From NCBI RefSeq assembly GCF_035594125.1, contig NC_087183.1, forward strand, positions 11,659,868-11,723,867: 64,000 bases of DNA, written 5' to 3'. The notes below the pieces were generated by a model. It ran no database searches. It saw only the letters and a program-made list of their open reading frames with translations, and had not been told where the DNA came from. The DNA comes from Scylla paramamosain (Eukaryota; Arthropoda; Malacostraca; Decapoda; Portunidae). The position numbers were made by a program, and so were the translations under genes. Every line of letters starts with the position of its first letter. Position 1 is the first letter of the stretch. Shown here one piece after another: positions 10,578 to 23,235 of the stretch.

Positions 10578-10634
10578 CATCACAAGCACCACCATCACTA
10601 CCATCACCACCATCACCACCACCACCATCACCAG
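10578..10634 (+). repeat. (CAC)/(ATC) trinucleotide tract
   Basis: Alternating CAC and CAT/ACC units. Confidence 0.85.
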
Positions 10635-10796
10635 TCTCTTTTTCTAGCTATTCCCTTCCCTTTCCCTCCTGTGTTTTCTCTCCGCGTGACGTTTACCCTC
10701 GTTTCATACTCCGAGTTGTCATGGATGGCTCTTTTAGGGTCTTTTTAGGCTTCTTTAGGCGGTGACGCTTCGAAGTTTAGGGTGATGTAGGAGCTA

Positions 10797-10842
10797 TGAC
10801 GATGAGGGATGGTGAGGGACGGTGAGGGATGGTGAGGAACGC
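10797..10842 (+). repeat. GATGGTGAGG decamer minisatellite
   Basis: About four to five copies of a 10-11 bp GATGGTGAGG/GACGGTGAGG unit. Confidence 0.7.
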
Positions 10843-10961
10843 TCGGTGATGTGCAGGTTTGTGTGATTTGATTCTCATTGATGCATCGGTGCTTAGGAAA
10901 GGAAGGATATTGCAACGTGAAAAGCAAGGATTGATGTTTTAGGTATTTGTCTGTGTGTATG

Positions 10962-11164
10962 GAGAGGAGGAGGAGGAGGAAGAGAAGAATATAAAAGACA
11001 CACAAGCATGGAAGTACCGGTTAGGTGAAATCTCATTGGGTTATTATGAGGTTACCTGCTGTTGTAGTCAGAAGGGGGGAGAGGAGGAGGAGGAGGAGGA
11101 GGCGGCGGCGGCGGCGGCGGAGGAGGAGGAGGAGGAGGAGGAGGAGGAGGAGGAGGAGGAGATG
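10962..11164 (+). repeat. (GGA)n with internal (GGC)n
   Basis: Short GGA tract at 10962-10985, then a long GGA/GGC/GGA tract at about 11079-11164. Frames give poly-Glu, Arg or Ser/Ala. Confidence 0.9.
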
Positions 11165-11319
11165 GAGCAAGAGAAAGAGAATAACGAGAAGGAAAAGAAT
11201 GGACATTTCTTGTTTGCATTGTTACTATTCACAAAGAGGAAGAGGAAGAGGAGGAGGATCACGAAGGGGAGGACGAGGATGAGAAGGACAGCCATTTCTT
11301 CCTTGCATGGTCATTTCTT

Positions 11320-13735
11320 GCATGCACTGTTACTCTTCCCTTTAGGATCGCGCAGGATAATTGACAGGGGGCAGACTGGCAGCGGCGACACGTAACTGTT
11401 TTGTTTGTACTTTTCTTTCTTTGTCTCTTCACCTGTCTGTGCCAAAGGTGTGCTGAGCTCGTTAGCGGTGTGTACACGGGGCGCAGGTGTGTTATTACCT
11501 TCCCCATTGTTACCTGTGCCTGTTACCTTGTTTCTTCCTGAAGGTGAACGTGTTTCTTTTTTGTGAAGGTGTGATGGGAAGGACGGCGCGTGTGTTATTG
11601 TTATTGTTAGCACTGTTGTGAGGTTTGCTGCGATCATTTAAGGTGTATATTATTCATGAGATACAAGAGCAACAGTAAAAATGTACGTAAAAGTAAAAGC
11701 AGGAAAAAAACTTGCATAGAGAGGTAACAGTAAAAGTAAAAGAGAAATTAATAGTAAATGGAAGAGGCAAGCTGTATACATAATTAATAGCAAAAAAATA
11801 AATGAAAACTAAAAGATTTAAGCTGCATTCACAAAACAACAGCAAAAGTAAAAATAAAAATAAACACTCATAACCAGCAATGGACGCAGGAAAGTAAAAT
11901 GACAGACAGACAGACACACAGACAGACAGACGCCGCAAGTTTTACGGCACGAATAACGCAACACATCACCGCCAATGAGGCCGTAACGGTAAATGTGGAA
12001 AGCTCCATCCACTAATGACCGCCTTGCTCACCTGTGTATGTACGGCAGCTTAACACTCACCTTGCTTTTACGGCCAGCACAGGTGTTCCCGAGATGATAA
12101 TGATGCTCGTAGCTACGCACCGCCCCTCTCTGTGCAGCCGTGACGGTGTGATGTGCCCCGCTACACACCGCCGTCCTCATGATACTGGGACTGACGGCGG
12201 GGCGAGGCGGTGATGTATGTCAGTAGCGAGAGGGAGTTATGGGTGTCGAGGGGCGCGGTGAAGGCAGTTAGTGTGGTGATTATGTCGTAATGTGAGCGCT
12301 AATGAGGGGGAGTGCCAGGTGAGGTGAGGGCACGTGAGGGACGATGTACAAGTGTTGATAGGTGGCGATACCTGGTGACTGCTTCAAGGTAATCGATGAG
12401 GTAATTAATGGTAATCGCCCAGGTGGACTAGTGAGGTTGTAGCCCATGTACAGCTGCACTAGGAAGGGAAGTCGTCGTGCGGAATGGTTTGGACAAAAAA
12501 AACAAAAAAAAAAACTATAATTTGCCTTCACCTGTCACATTCCCAGCTCTTGGTTTCAATATAAAGCAGTTTATGAGTCTGATTATTAATATCTATTCAA
12601 TCTGTGGATACGACACTTGACTGGATTCGGTGACACCACTGCATGACACGACTGCACATGGATGGGTGGGTGAAGGTCAGGCGGCCTTTTGACGGTGGTT
12701 ATGACGCGGCAATTGTCGTACGAGTTAACTTGTTACTGTTAGTGTTCCTGTTATGAGTTTTCTCACGATTATTAAAGCTGTACGTTAAGAGATACAAGAG
12801 TAATAATGAAAAGTACATTTACTTAATAGAAAATGGAGAGGAAGATGGGATTTGAAGGTGATCTAAGTTACTCTTCACTGTTACTGTTGGTTGGTATAAA
12901 AAGTCCCGCGCTGTACGACTTCAAGATCAGGCGTTCCTTTGTTACATCTCGCTGGTATTCAGAATTGTTTAATTTTTAATTACCCGCAGGAATGAATTAA
13001 ATAAAAAAGAATTATGAACTTCATAACTAAATAATGAAATCTTTTAATTAACTATGAATTAAGCAAGGCGCACCGCTCGCCAACTGTCTCTTCTTCTCTG
13101 TTTCATTTAATTTTTCATTTAATATTCTTTTATATTCCTCTTTTTATATTCCTATTTCGTCATAATTTTCTTCTTTCACTGTTTCATCTTTCCATATCCC
13201 ATTCTCTGATTCTTTTCATCGTCATTTTCTTTTCTTTCACTCTTTTTGTCTTTCTTACGATAGTCCTTTTAGATTATCCCTTTCATATTAATATTCTCCT
13301 TTTTACTTCACTTCATCTTTCACATTATTTCAAGTTCTTATTTTAAGTTCTTTTAAGCTAATTGCCTTTTCCTTCATTCTGTTCGATCTTTCCACCTACT
13401 GTTTCTAAATTCCTGCCTCACTCTCACCGTCTATCGCTCTCCTTATCATCACACTTTATATTAATGACGTGGGATAGTTTTTTGCTTTTTCTCAGTATTT
13501 GTCTTTGGATTAGAAAGATAGTGAAGCACCGTCCGGGTCTTCCGCTGGAACTCCTCACTGCAATAGCTCATTATAGTCATTACATGTTATCGTTTCCGAC
13601 TCATTATCTGCTATCATATTGGATTTCCTCGTTTTATTGCCATTATTCTCTGCGTTTGTCTCTCTGTCTTTATGTTCGTCTGTCTCTGATGGTCGTGATT
13701 TGTTATGTATTAAGTGCTGAATGCAAGTCACGGTG
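11320..13735. other. Array-poor unique DNA, no gene recognised
   Basis: About 2.4 kb without any array over about 40 bp. It includes a small (GACA)n patch at about 11895-11935, a GC-richer part with CAGGTG motifs at about 12000-12300, and T-rich DNA after 13080. Open frames are at most 124 codons, with biased composition. Confidence 0.5.
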
Positions 13736-14355
13736 ATGCGAAAGAAAGAAGAAAAAAAAAAAAGTAGACGGGAATGGATTCTCTAATCAGGTTATTAGTG
13801 TCGAGTCAGTAGGGAGCTTTTAAAAGATGATTAGGTAAATTTATGGACAGGGGTGGTAATTAAATATAGATAGGTATGTTTTATGCAGAGGTTGTCATGT
13901 GGAGGATTCTTGCAGTTTCCTTTATTTTCTTGTGTTCCCCCACAGAAAAAAAAATATATATATATATAAGGGTATGTATTAAAGTCCCACGGCCCTTTTA
14001 TAGTAAAGAAATTTTAGGTACGTTATTTTTTCAGATTATGAGGCTCAGTAATATGTGCTTGCTTGGGGAAAATTATATATAAATGCATTGATGGGAAATA
14101 ATAGTCCTTATGTGGACGAATGTTAGAGAGTAAGAAAGAGCACAACTTTTTTAACTGAACTGTTCTTTAGATAAAAAAAAAAGTGGAAAACGCAATTAAC
14201 TTCAAGTTGGGTCAAGCCTTAAAACTGACCTTCATATTTTAGCGTTGAAGCATTTCCAGTCATACATATGAAAGAGAGAGAACCTAATACTATATATTTT
14301 TCAAGCGTAATAATGAAAAGTTAAACCCTTCCACTGAAATTGAAACAGATGTATG
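13736..14355. other. AT-rich unique sequence, no gene seen
   Basis: Short A runs and a small (TA)n at about 13955-13968. Nothing else recognised. Confidence 0.45.
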
Positions 14356-14545
14356 ATTCCCGTGTGTGGGTGCCGATTGTGGGATTGTAAGCGGGTGGGT
14401 AGGGTTTGTGTGTGTGTGTATGTGTGTGTGATGTAACATAATTCCCGTGTGAGGATAGGGGTGTGCTGTGTTACCGTGTGTGCGCGTGTGTGTGTGTGAG
14501 AGTGGGTATGTGGGGGTGTGTATCTTCCCCGTGTGTGGATGTACT
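14356..14545 (+). repeat. Three-copy GT-rich tandem repeat, unit about 84 bp
   Basis: ATTCCCGTGTG at 14356 and 14441 and TTCCCCGTGTG at 14524 mark units of about 85 and 83 bp, each followed by GT-rich sequence with internal GT microsatellite growth. Confidence 0.75.
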
Positions 14546-14613
14546 GTAATATCTAATCAAGTGCACTTCTAAGATAGAGAATAGAGAAAGGATTGTAAGG
14601 TAAAGCCGTGGCA

Positions 14614-14615
<2 letters not shown>

Positions 14616-14682
<67 letters not shown>

Positions 14683-14683
14683 T

Positions 14684-14744
<61 letters not shown>

Positions 14745-14752
14745 CTATCTCT
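14616..14752 (+). repeat. (GA)n-TATG-(CT)n inverted repeat with (CTAT)n tail
   Basis: GA at 14616-14680, a 4-base spacer, CT at 14685-14726, then CTAT tetramers to 14752. GA followed by CT on one strand is a perfect inverted repeat, so a stem of about 40 bp is possible. Confidence 0.95.
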
Positions 14753-14759
14753 GTCAGTT

Positions 14760-15305
14760 ATTTACCAATCCTTTTCTTTTACCTCCCTTAATCACTAAAT
14801 GCAATAAAAAAAGTAAAAATAAAAAAAAATACAATAAAAACTGCTTTTCATTTGAGCAATTCCACGTAGAATACAATTAATGACATCCTCGCCTGAAACA
14901 TTTTAGAAACCTTCACGAAACATTTGCATTCACTAACGTTCATAACATTATAACATTTTCATTCTCTCTCTCTTACACATACATTTTTTACATCCTTTCC
15001 TTCACTCCACCGAAACTCCTGCTATTATTTTTGCACCTGATTCTACTTTTTTTATATATTTTTTCAACGAGGATGTGGAGAAAAGAAAAGGAAAATGGGG
15101 TGAGGCAAAGAAAACGGAGTCTGGGGTCCATCTTAACCCATCCTCACCAGCGGCGTTCGCGTTTCCACTCACATTTCCCCCGTGGTGATAATGCCCAGGG
15201 TTCTGCGTCTCGTCTCCTCCGCTTTATCAAATTTCTTCCTCTTCTCTTCTTCGCCTCTTGCCTCTCCTTTCGTCCAGGTGAAATTCTCCCAACTATTTAG
15301 ACTTT

Positions 15306-15308
<3 letters not shown>
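14760..15308. other. Unique sequence between GA/CT hairpin arrays
   Basis: A-rich at first, then mixed composition. A short 89-codon frame at 15031-15300 has no recognisable feature. Confidence 0.4.
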
Positions 15309-15383
<75 letters not shown>

Positions 15384-15399
15384 GCTTATTCTTAGTGCG

Positions 15400-15434
<35 letters not shown>

Positions 15435-15458
15435 GTACGTCCTTATCCTTCATTCTAT

Positions 15459-15524
<66 letters not shown>
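15309..15524 (+). repeat. (GA)n ... (CT)n ... (GA)n cluster
   Basis: GA at 15309-15382, CT at 15401-15434 (one TTT interruption) and GA at 15462-15524. The central CT block can pair with either flanking GA block. Confidence 0.95.
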
Positions 15525-15527
<3 letters not shown>

Positions 15528-15639
15528 CACAATTTTGTCTTCTTTCTCTTCTTTCTTTCTTTTATCGGAGTGACTTCCTCTCCATATTCATACATCAAGG
15601 AAGTAAATTTAATGCTGGTTTTGCGTCTTTCCAGCGATA

Positions 15640-15641
<2 letters not shown>

Positions 15642-15690
<49 letters not shown>
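15642..15690 (+). repeat. (GT)n array
   Basis: Pure GT, about 48 bp. A GGA-rich patch follows at about 15764-15793. Confidence 0.95.
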
Positions 15691-15692
<2 letters not shown>

Positions 15693-15856
15693 TTCTCAGT
15701 TACATACATTTGTCGCTTTATTTCGTGCAGCGCAGAATGGCGGACAACAACGAGGCCGAATAGGCAGAGGAGGAAGAGGAAGAGGAGGAGGAAATAGGGA
15801 CGAGAATATGTGCCTGAAAACTCTTTGTCCTTCCTCATTGTTTTGTGTTGAGGCTT

Positions 15857-15979
<123 letters not shown>

Positions 15980-16026
15980 TTGTGTTTACGTGGGTATAGT
16001 GTGAAGTGTTATAAAGGAAAGATAAC

Positions 16027-16028
<2 letters not shown>

Positions 16029-16122
<94 letters not shown>
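16029..16122 (+). repeat. (GA)n array
   Basis: Pure GA, about 93 bp, only about 55 bp after the previous GA array. Confidence 0.95.
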
Positions 16123-16124
<2 letters not shown>

Positions 16125-16212
16125 CGCACAACCGAAATGCACATCAAGATTCAAGATATTTCCTTTATTTTTTCAGCCAAACATACAAACACCGCGAGTG
16201 ATGTTTGCCAGT

Positions 16213-16215
<3 letters not shown>

Positions 16216-16248
<33 letters not shown>
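16216..16248 (+). repeat. (GT)n array
   Basis: Pure GT, about 32 bp. Confidence 0.9.
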
Positions 16249-16251
<3 letters not shown>

Positions 16252-16442
16252 TTGCGCTGAAGTGGCGCCTCAATGGTGGCGTTTGTGAGGGCGGAAGAGT
16301 GGAAGAGTAGGAGAGTGGGAGAGGAGCGAGTGTCAGGTGGAGAGAGTCGCTTTATTCAAGACTGAGGGAGCGGTGACGTGTTTGGGGGAAAAGGGACGTG
16401 AAATGTTTGCTTGAAAAGAGAGTTGATTTGTCATGGAAGTTT

Positions 16443-16660
16443 GCTGTTGGCGTGTGGTGAGTTATGGTGCGTGGTGACCTGTAGTTGTGAGTGGTGGTAG
16501 TTTGGTGGCGTGTGGTGTTGTGTGTGGTGGTGTTTGGTGGTGTGTGGTCCTGTGGTGGTGATCTGGTGCCCTGTAATGGTGTGTGGTGTAGTCAGGAGGT
16601 GTGTGGCCGTGTGTTGTGGCCTGTGGTAGCGTGTGGTGGCGCGTGGTGTGCAGTGTTGCG
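16443..16660 (+). repeat. Degenerate GTGGT/GTGTGGTG minisatellite
   Basis: About 215 bp dominated by GTGGTG, GTGTGGT and TTTGGTGG variants with irregular spacing. Frames on both strands are artefacts. Confidence 0.7.
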
Positions 16661-17180
16661 TCAGGTAAAAGAAAGTTGTTTTTTGCTTCGTGAAAAGAAA
16701 GAGAGAGGCTGGCGGTATCGGCAAAAAGGAGGCAATGTTGTGGAAGGGAGAGGTGAGGGGAAGTGCGTAAGAAAAGATGGCGTTGTAGGGAGGAAGAGAA
16801 AGGCTGTGCACGTAGGAAGAAGTTGGTTTAGTTTTTGTGGGTAAAAGGAAAGTACTTTTGTAGATAAGAATGTAATAGCTTGGTGCATGAGAGAAGGGTT
16901 ACTTAAGGGAGAGTATTTTTTAGATAGTAAGATGGTTTTGTGAGCTGATAAGAGAATAGTTTTGTAGTTAATATAATGGAGTATATACTGGATAAGATAG
17001 TTTATTGACATGATAGTTTTGCTAATTAAGGAGAAAGTGGTTGGATAAGAAAGAAAAAGAAAATGGTTTTGTAATTAAGACGATAAGAACTCAGTAAATA
17101 AAATAGTAGTATTGATATGACAGTTTTCCTCGTTAAAAGTGAATGTTTAGGTAAGAAAGGAAGAAAAACAGGTACAAACG

Positions 17181-17184
<4 letters not shown>
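16661..17184. other. Purine-biased unique sequence, no gene seen
   Basis: G/A- and T-rich DNA with recurring GATAAGA/GTTTTG words (for example near 16850-17060) suggesting a very degenerate tandem origin. No gene. Confidence 0.4.

Positions 17185-17262
<78 letters not shown>
17185..17262 (+). repeat. (GA)n array
   Basis: Pure GA, about 76 bp. Confidence 0.95.
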
Positions 17263-17263
<1 letters not shown>

Positions 17264-17436
17264 GAATCCCTATCATATATTAAGAAAGTGCAAAGGAAAA
17301 GCAAGAGATAATTAACCGTGATTAATTTTTTTTTCGTAATCTGTAATTTGCATTCTTAAAGCCTCAACGTGTACCCGGGAAAGCCAGTGTTGACTCAAGG
17401 AGTGCGGCAGACCACCACTGCTTATGGAAGAACCAG

Positions 17437-17800
17437 TGGGGAGGAAAGGGAACGAGGAACAAAAGGGAGAAAAAAATAAAACGAAGGCAATGTTGTGGAA
17501 GGAAGTAAGGGAGGAAGTAAGGAGGAGGAGCAGGAAGAAGAAGAGGAGGAGGAGGAGGAGGAGGAGGAGAAAGAGAATTTAGATTTAATAATTCATTTGG
17601 CCAGTCACTTAGTTCAAATATAATAAATTCATAAAAAAATATATAAAGAGGAGGATAAAATGAGAAAAAAGGAGAAAGAGAAAAAAAATCAGAAAAAGGC
17701 GAAAGAGATGGATGATGAAGAGAAAGATAGGGATGAGAAGACGGTAAAGGAAGGAAGAGGAGGAGGAAAAAGAAGGGAAGGAGGAAAGAGGAAAAGATAA
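17437..17800 (+). repeat. Purine-rich region with (GGA)n
   Basis: GGA tract at about 17520-17570 inside a longer G/A-rich stretch that includes AAAAAG/GAGGA words. Polypurine strand bias extends over about 350 bp. Confidence 0.7.
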
Positions 17801-17926
17801 ATGTGTAATATATTTCAACAACTGCAACAATTTTGTCACAGGACGGTTTATTTAGCTTGACTCAATTTTAGTCCTTCTTGGATAGAACTTGAATAGAGAG
17901 GCAGGAACATCTCATATTATTACTTC

Positions 17927-17927
<1 letters not shown>

Positions 17928-18003
<76 letters not shown>
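17928..18003 (+). repeat. (GT)n array
   Basis: Pure GT, about 75 bp, ending in GCGCGC. Confidence 0.95.
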
Positions 18004-18007
<4 letters not shown>

Positions 18008-18091
18008 TACGTATCTGTGCTCGTATATCTGGTAATGCCCTATCTTCCTTCTGTTTTTGGTCCTCTTATCATCATTTATTTTTCTTTACTG

Positions 18092-18093
<2 letters not shown>

Positions 18094-18146
<53 letters not shown>
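18094..18146 (+). repeat. (GA)n array
   Basis: Pure GA, about 53 bp. Confidence 0.95.
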
Positions 18147-18147
<1 letters not shown>

Positions 18148-18384
18148 GTAACAAGGAGGTGGAGTGTCATCATAATCGCTTCTCCAGCACACTATTTCTT
18201 TCACATCCCGTCGGTTGCAGACGAAAAACTTTCAACGCACCCATTACCAAAGCGCCCCCGAGCACTCCCGCCCCTCTGCCGTTCCTTTCCCTGCCGCGGA
18301 GTGGCTTGCGGCGAGGAGGAAGGGGGAGGTGAGGAGGAAGAGGGGAAACTATGGTTAATAAGAGTTACTTAATTACTTTGTAAG

Positions 18385-18595
18385 ATAATTATGTTGAGTT
18401 ACGTTAGGTGAGGTTAAGCTTGGTTATTTTAGCACAGGGAAAGGTTAGGTTTGGTTGGATTAGGTTAACATAGGGATGGGTTAGGTTAGGTTAGCATAGA
18501 AGGTTAGGAGCAAGGGAAATGGTAGGTTAGTCTGGCATCGGGGAATGTTAGGTTAGGTTAGGTTAGGTTAGCAAAGAGGAAGCATATTTAGGTGC
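18385..18595 (+). repeat. TTAGG-bearing minisatellite
   Basis: GGTTAGGTTAG pentamer runs alternate with a TAGCAxAGGG(A)AAGG block (near 18430, 18465, 18503 and 18570), giving irregular units of about 35-50 bp. The longest clean run of TTAGG is about five units (about 18550-18571). It is interstitial and degenerate, so not a telomere end. Confidence 0.75.
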
Positions 18596-18729
18596 GAGTA
18601 GTTGTGCAATTAGTGTAATATCGGCCAATAAAGAAGAGGAGGAAGAACTCACCTGTCTCGTAATGTTCAGGAGGAGGAGGAGAGGGAGGAGAAGGAAGAA
18701 GGAGGAGTATTGTCTAATATCGAAGTCTG

Positions 18730-18733
<4 letters not shown>

Positions 18734-18813
<80 letters not shown>
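18734..18813 (+). repeat. (CT)n array
   Basis: Pure CT, about 79 bp. A CAC-rich tract follows at 18888-18927. Confidence 0.95.
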
Positions 18814-18815
<2 letters not shown>

Positions 18816-18887
18816 TTTCGGCTCCTGGTAAGAAACGTGATGAGTTTCTACCTCGCCGTGTCAGCGGGAAAGTTACACCACCCGAAC

Positions 18888-18927
18888 TACCACCACCACT
18901 ACCACCACTGCCACCACCACCACCACA
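18888..18927 (+). repeat. (CCA)n tract
   Basis: CCA/ACT trinucleotides. Confidence 0.85.
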
Positions 18928-19120
18928 GGACTCATGGCTGTCGTGTGTCAGGGAATGGTGTGTTGCGATCATGAGGAAGAAAAAGAAGTGCTGTGTTCAT
19001 GAGCAGAGGTGACGTGAGGCGAGGCAAGGGCATAGGTTGACGGTATGTTCCTGTGTGGAGGTGAGGGGGTGAGGGATGAGGGGTGAGGATGTGTCGATAG
19101 GTATTACACGGGTGATTTGT

Positions 19121-19221
<101 letters not shown>

Positions 19222-19539
19222 TTTTTTCTCTTTCATCCAATATCTTGTTTATCTCTTTCTTCTCTTCCCCTTCTTGCCTTTTTTCCTCTCTCCACATTTA
19301 TGCAGTAAGTTTCATGCTGGTATTAACTCCTCCTCCTTTCTTCCCCGCTTCTTTGTATTATCTTTCCATCCACCCATTCATTCCTTCTCCCACGTCAGCG
19401 TTCTCCCTCGCTTGCTCCGTGTTTCTCGTTTTCATTCTTCCTCTCTCCACATTCCTTTTCCGTCATCTCAAGTAAAATTTCTCGCTCCCCCTCCGCCTCT
19501 CTTTCTCCCTCTCTCTTTCCCTCTCTTCCCGCCAGTCTC

Positions 19540-19988
19540 GCTTCCAACGCCAGTAGGTCCCGGTAACTTTGTTTTCCCCTCCCCTTGGTGTCTGCGTCTT
19601 CGTCTGTGCCTCCGTCTGTCTTTCTGTATGTCTGCGTCTGGCTGTGTGTCTGTTGCCGAATCAGGAAACTTGTTGCAAGGGGAAGGGAAAAAAATGTAGT
19701 GAATACCTTTGTTCAAGAATTTCAACACACGTACACTGAACAATGACTGCAGCGAAACGAGCTTAGGTGGGCGGTCGTGCCTTGCCTCTGCTGACTCACC
19801 GGGAACAGCTTGGCCTGGATACGAGGCGCCCTCATTCACCTGTAGATCACCTGAGGAGAGCCTGGCCGCGGGCTGTATCTGCCTGACCCACCTGTAGCTC
19901 CTGAACCTGTTAGGATTTTTTTTTCTTTTCTGGTTTGTTTTATAGGAAAGTGAATGTAGGTTAATGGCAGGCAAGGACGAGCGCTCGT
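19540..19988. other. Mixed unique sequence, no gene seen
   Basis: GC-richer than average around 19750-19900, with two CACCTGTAG words (about 19838 and 19889). A 62-codon frame (19709-19897) has no recognisable feature. Confidence 0.4.
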
Positions 19989-20299
<311 letters not shown>

Positions 20300-20373
20300 C
20301 CCACATCTTACGCCACACACTCCTCCCACTTATTCCTGCCCACATCTCCTGTCCCCCCCCCTCACACTCACTC

Positions 20374-20402
20374 ACACACACACACACACAAAAAAAAAAA
20401 AC
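20374..20402 (+). repeat. (CA)n plus poly-A
   Basis: Short CA tract followed by a run of A. Confidence 0.8.
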
Positions 20403-21165
20403 GCAGAAAATAAGAGAGCGCGGAAATGATGGAACCGACTTACTCCCCGAGGTGTCGTGATGCCACCTCTTGAGAATGTGCAGGTGACTGAAGGGGAGGC
20501 GAGGAGCGGGGAAAGGAAAACCAGTGGAGTGTCGGAGTGCGTGTGGCGGTGCGGTGGTGCGGAGGCGTACATGTGGCAGAGTACAGTAGCAATTGGATCG
20601 TTATGCTCTGTTTGTTGCGAGTCATATTGTGCGCAGTGTTGGTTCCGTCGAGGGAGAATGTAGGGGTTATTGCTATTGGAGTTAAGCCAGGCACTAGACA
20701 AGAGGGCTTAAGGTGTCTAGGGTTGAAATGTGTTTGGTCTGATTGCTTTGTGCATGTGCTTAGTATATCTTGGCTTTGGGATGTATGCTTAACTCCTTTG
20801 ATGAATTCACTTTAGATTGCTTGTGTATAGTTTCTCCATTCATTACGCCTGTCTAGTATGGATGTATCTGTCTATTTCAGCGCTGGTAATTGTACCTGAC
20901 TCATAATTATAAAAACGAAACATTACAACGCCTAACACTAGTATGGACGGAACTGTCTAATTTAATCTCCTCGATAATTCCTGCTTAGTATATGTGCAGC
21001 CTTTCAAGTTTACCTCATTACCTCATTGATCTTATTAGAATAGGCAAATCTCGTCGTTATAACAAGTTAGTCTTCCCTTTTGGCTTTCTCTTTGGGGGGA
21101 ACTGGCACCTCAGTGGAGCTTTTTTTTTCGTTTTTGTTGCTCTGTGCCAGTATCAGTCTTGCATA
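20403..21165. other. Unique sequence, no gene seen
   Basis: G-rich at first, then mixed. A weak two-copy similarity exists between CTAGTATGGATGTATCTGTC (20856) and CTAGTATGGACGGAACTGTC (20938). No coding evidence. Confidence 0.4.
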
Positions 21166-21169
21166 AAAA

Positions 21170-21171
21170 AC

Positions 21172-21202
<31 letters not shown>

Positions 21203-21218
21203 CTGATTGCTTGATTGA
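21170..21218 (+). repeat. (ATTG)n array
   Basis: About ten GATT/ATTG tetramers with GACT and GCTT variants near the end. Confidence 0.9.
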
Positions 21219-21268
21219 ACTTTTTGAGCCACAGCAATGAAGTAATTCAGCGGCATTAGTATTCCTTT

Positions 21269-21980
<712 letters not shown>

Positions 21981-22318
21981 AATGATAACTGCACCTCATT
22001 ACCAAAGGAGTTATTCACAATTTTTTCGCCCTGGAATAATCGTATGTGGGCTGCCTGGGGAGAGGTGGGCGTGCGTGTTTGCTTGGGCGCCTGATGTGGG
22101 CTTCAGGCTGCAACGTTGCTCCACTTGTCAAGGGAACAGTGGTGGGAGAGCTTACACCTGCATACCTGTCCCCCGCCACTCCCTTCTACCTGCCTCACCT
22201 ATTCTCCTTTGTCTTAGTATTTGGTGATGGAGTTTTGATATAAGAAAGGATAAATTAGGTGTCTTTATTTTTTCGCCCTTGATTTTTCTTTTCTTGTGAG
22301 TGGGAGAGGGAGGTTTAG

Positions 22319-22322
22319 TTGT

Positions 22323-22362
<40 letters not shown>
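22319..22362 (+). repeat. (GT)n array
   Basis: GT with one TTT interruption. Confidence 0.9.
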
Positions 22363-22363
<1 letters not shown>

Positions 22364-22599
22364 GTCGTAAAGTGATGATTGTGCACACGGCTGTTCCAAG
22401 ACTTAATTGTGTTATGAAAAAAAATTTACTGCCAGTCTGTCTTTCAAAATTGATAGTGTTATTCGTTATCATATTGCGTCACTGCACGCCGTTATTTCTT
22501 TTATTCGATTTAAGAGTTATTTATTACATAGCTGCTTATTTTTATTGTGTTATTTAATAGACCTCTTCCTCACTGCCTCTCTCAAAATTATGTAAATTC

Positions 22600-22721
22600 A
22601 TCTCTCTCTCTCTCTCTCTCTAGTCTCACTTCCATCATTTTCCATCCCACTCCCTTCCCTCTACCTCTCCCTCCCTCCCTTCCTCCCTCTCTTCCTCCCT
22701 CCCTTCCTCCCTCCCTCTTCC
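22600..22721 (+). repeat. (CT)n and (CCCT/CCTT)n tract
   Basis: Short CT run at about 22600-22621, then CCCT/TTCC tetramers to 22721. Confidence 0.85.
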
Positions 22722-22832
22722 AGGTTCCTTAAGGATATACGTATTCATGGCGGACAGTAAAAAGTGATGAAGGCGACATGTGGGACTAAGGAGCACCTCT
22801 GAATATGCTGCACTCATTACCATGCTGCCGGG

Positions 22833-22975
22833 GTGGTGGTGGTGGTGATGGTGGTAGTGGTGGTGGTGGTGGTGGTGGTGGTGGTGATGGTGGTCATGGT
22901 GGTGGTTGTTGTGGTAGTGGCAGGGAAATTGGATACTGCAGTGGTGGTGGTGGTGGTGGGGGGGAGGTGGGGGGA
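22833..22975 (+). repeat. (GGT)n array with G runs
   Basis: GGT with GAT, AGT and CAT variants, split by a short unique piece, ending in G runs of 7 and 6 near 22958-22974. Confidence 0.9.
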
Positions 22976-23029
22976 TGCAGTCATAATATATCTATTTTTA
23001 TCAAACTTTTTCAATTTTGATCGAATGTA

Positions 23030-23235
23030 AAGCTATCCTAAATCAATCCTAACCTATTTTACCTTAACCTAACCTAGTCTATCATAAACTAAAATAATTC
23101 AGTCAAAATGAACGTAACCTAACCTAATCTTACCTAAACTAACCTAACTTGATCAACACCAATATAATTTGACTTACTCGAACTCAAACCTAACCTAACC
23201 TGATCTATTATAACCCAACCTAACCTAATGCTACC
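23030..23235 (+). repeat. CCTAA-rich interstitial telomere-like region
   Basis: AACCTAACCT words are scattered over about 200 bp (near 23045, 23064, 23114, 23138, 23188 and 23217) and separated by AT-rich spacers. Orientation is opposite to the TTAGG region at 18385-18595. Confidence 0.7.

Noticed and set aside
18550..18571. TTAGG run as a possible telomere
   Set aside because: Only about five clean units, flanked on both sides by tens of kilobases of ordinary sequence and embedded in a minisatellite.
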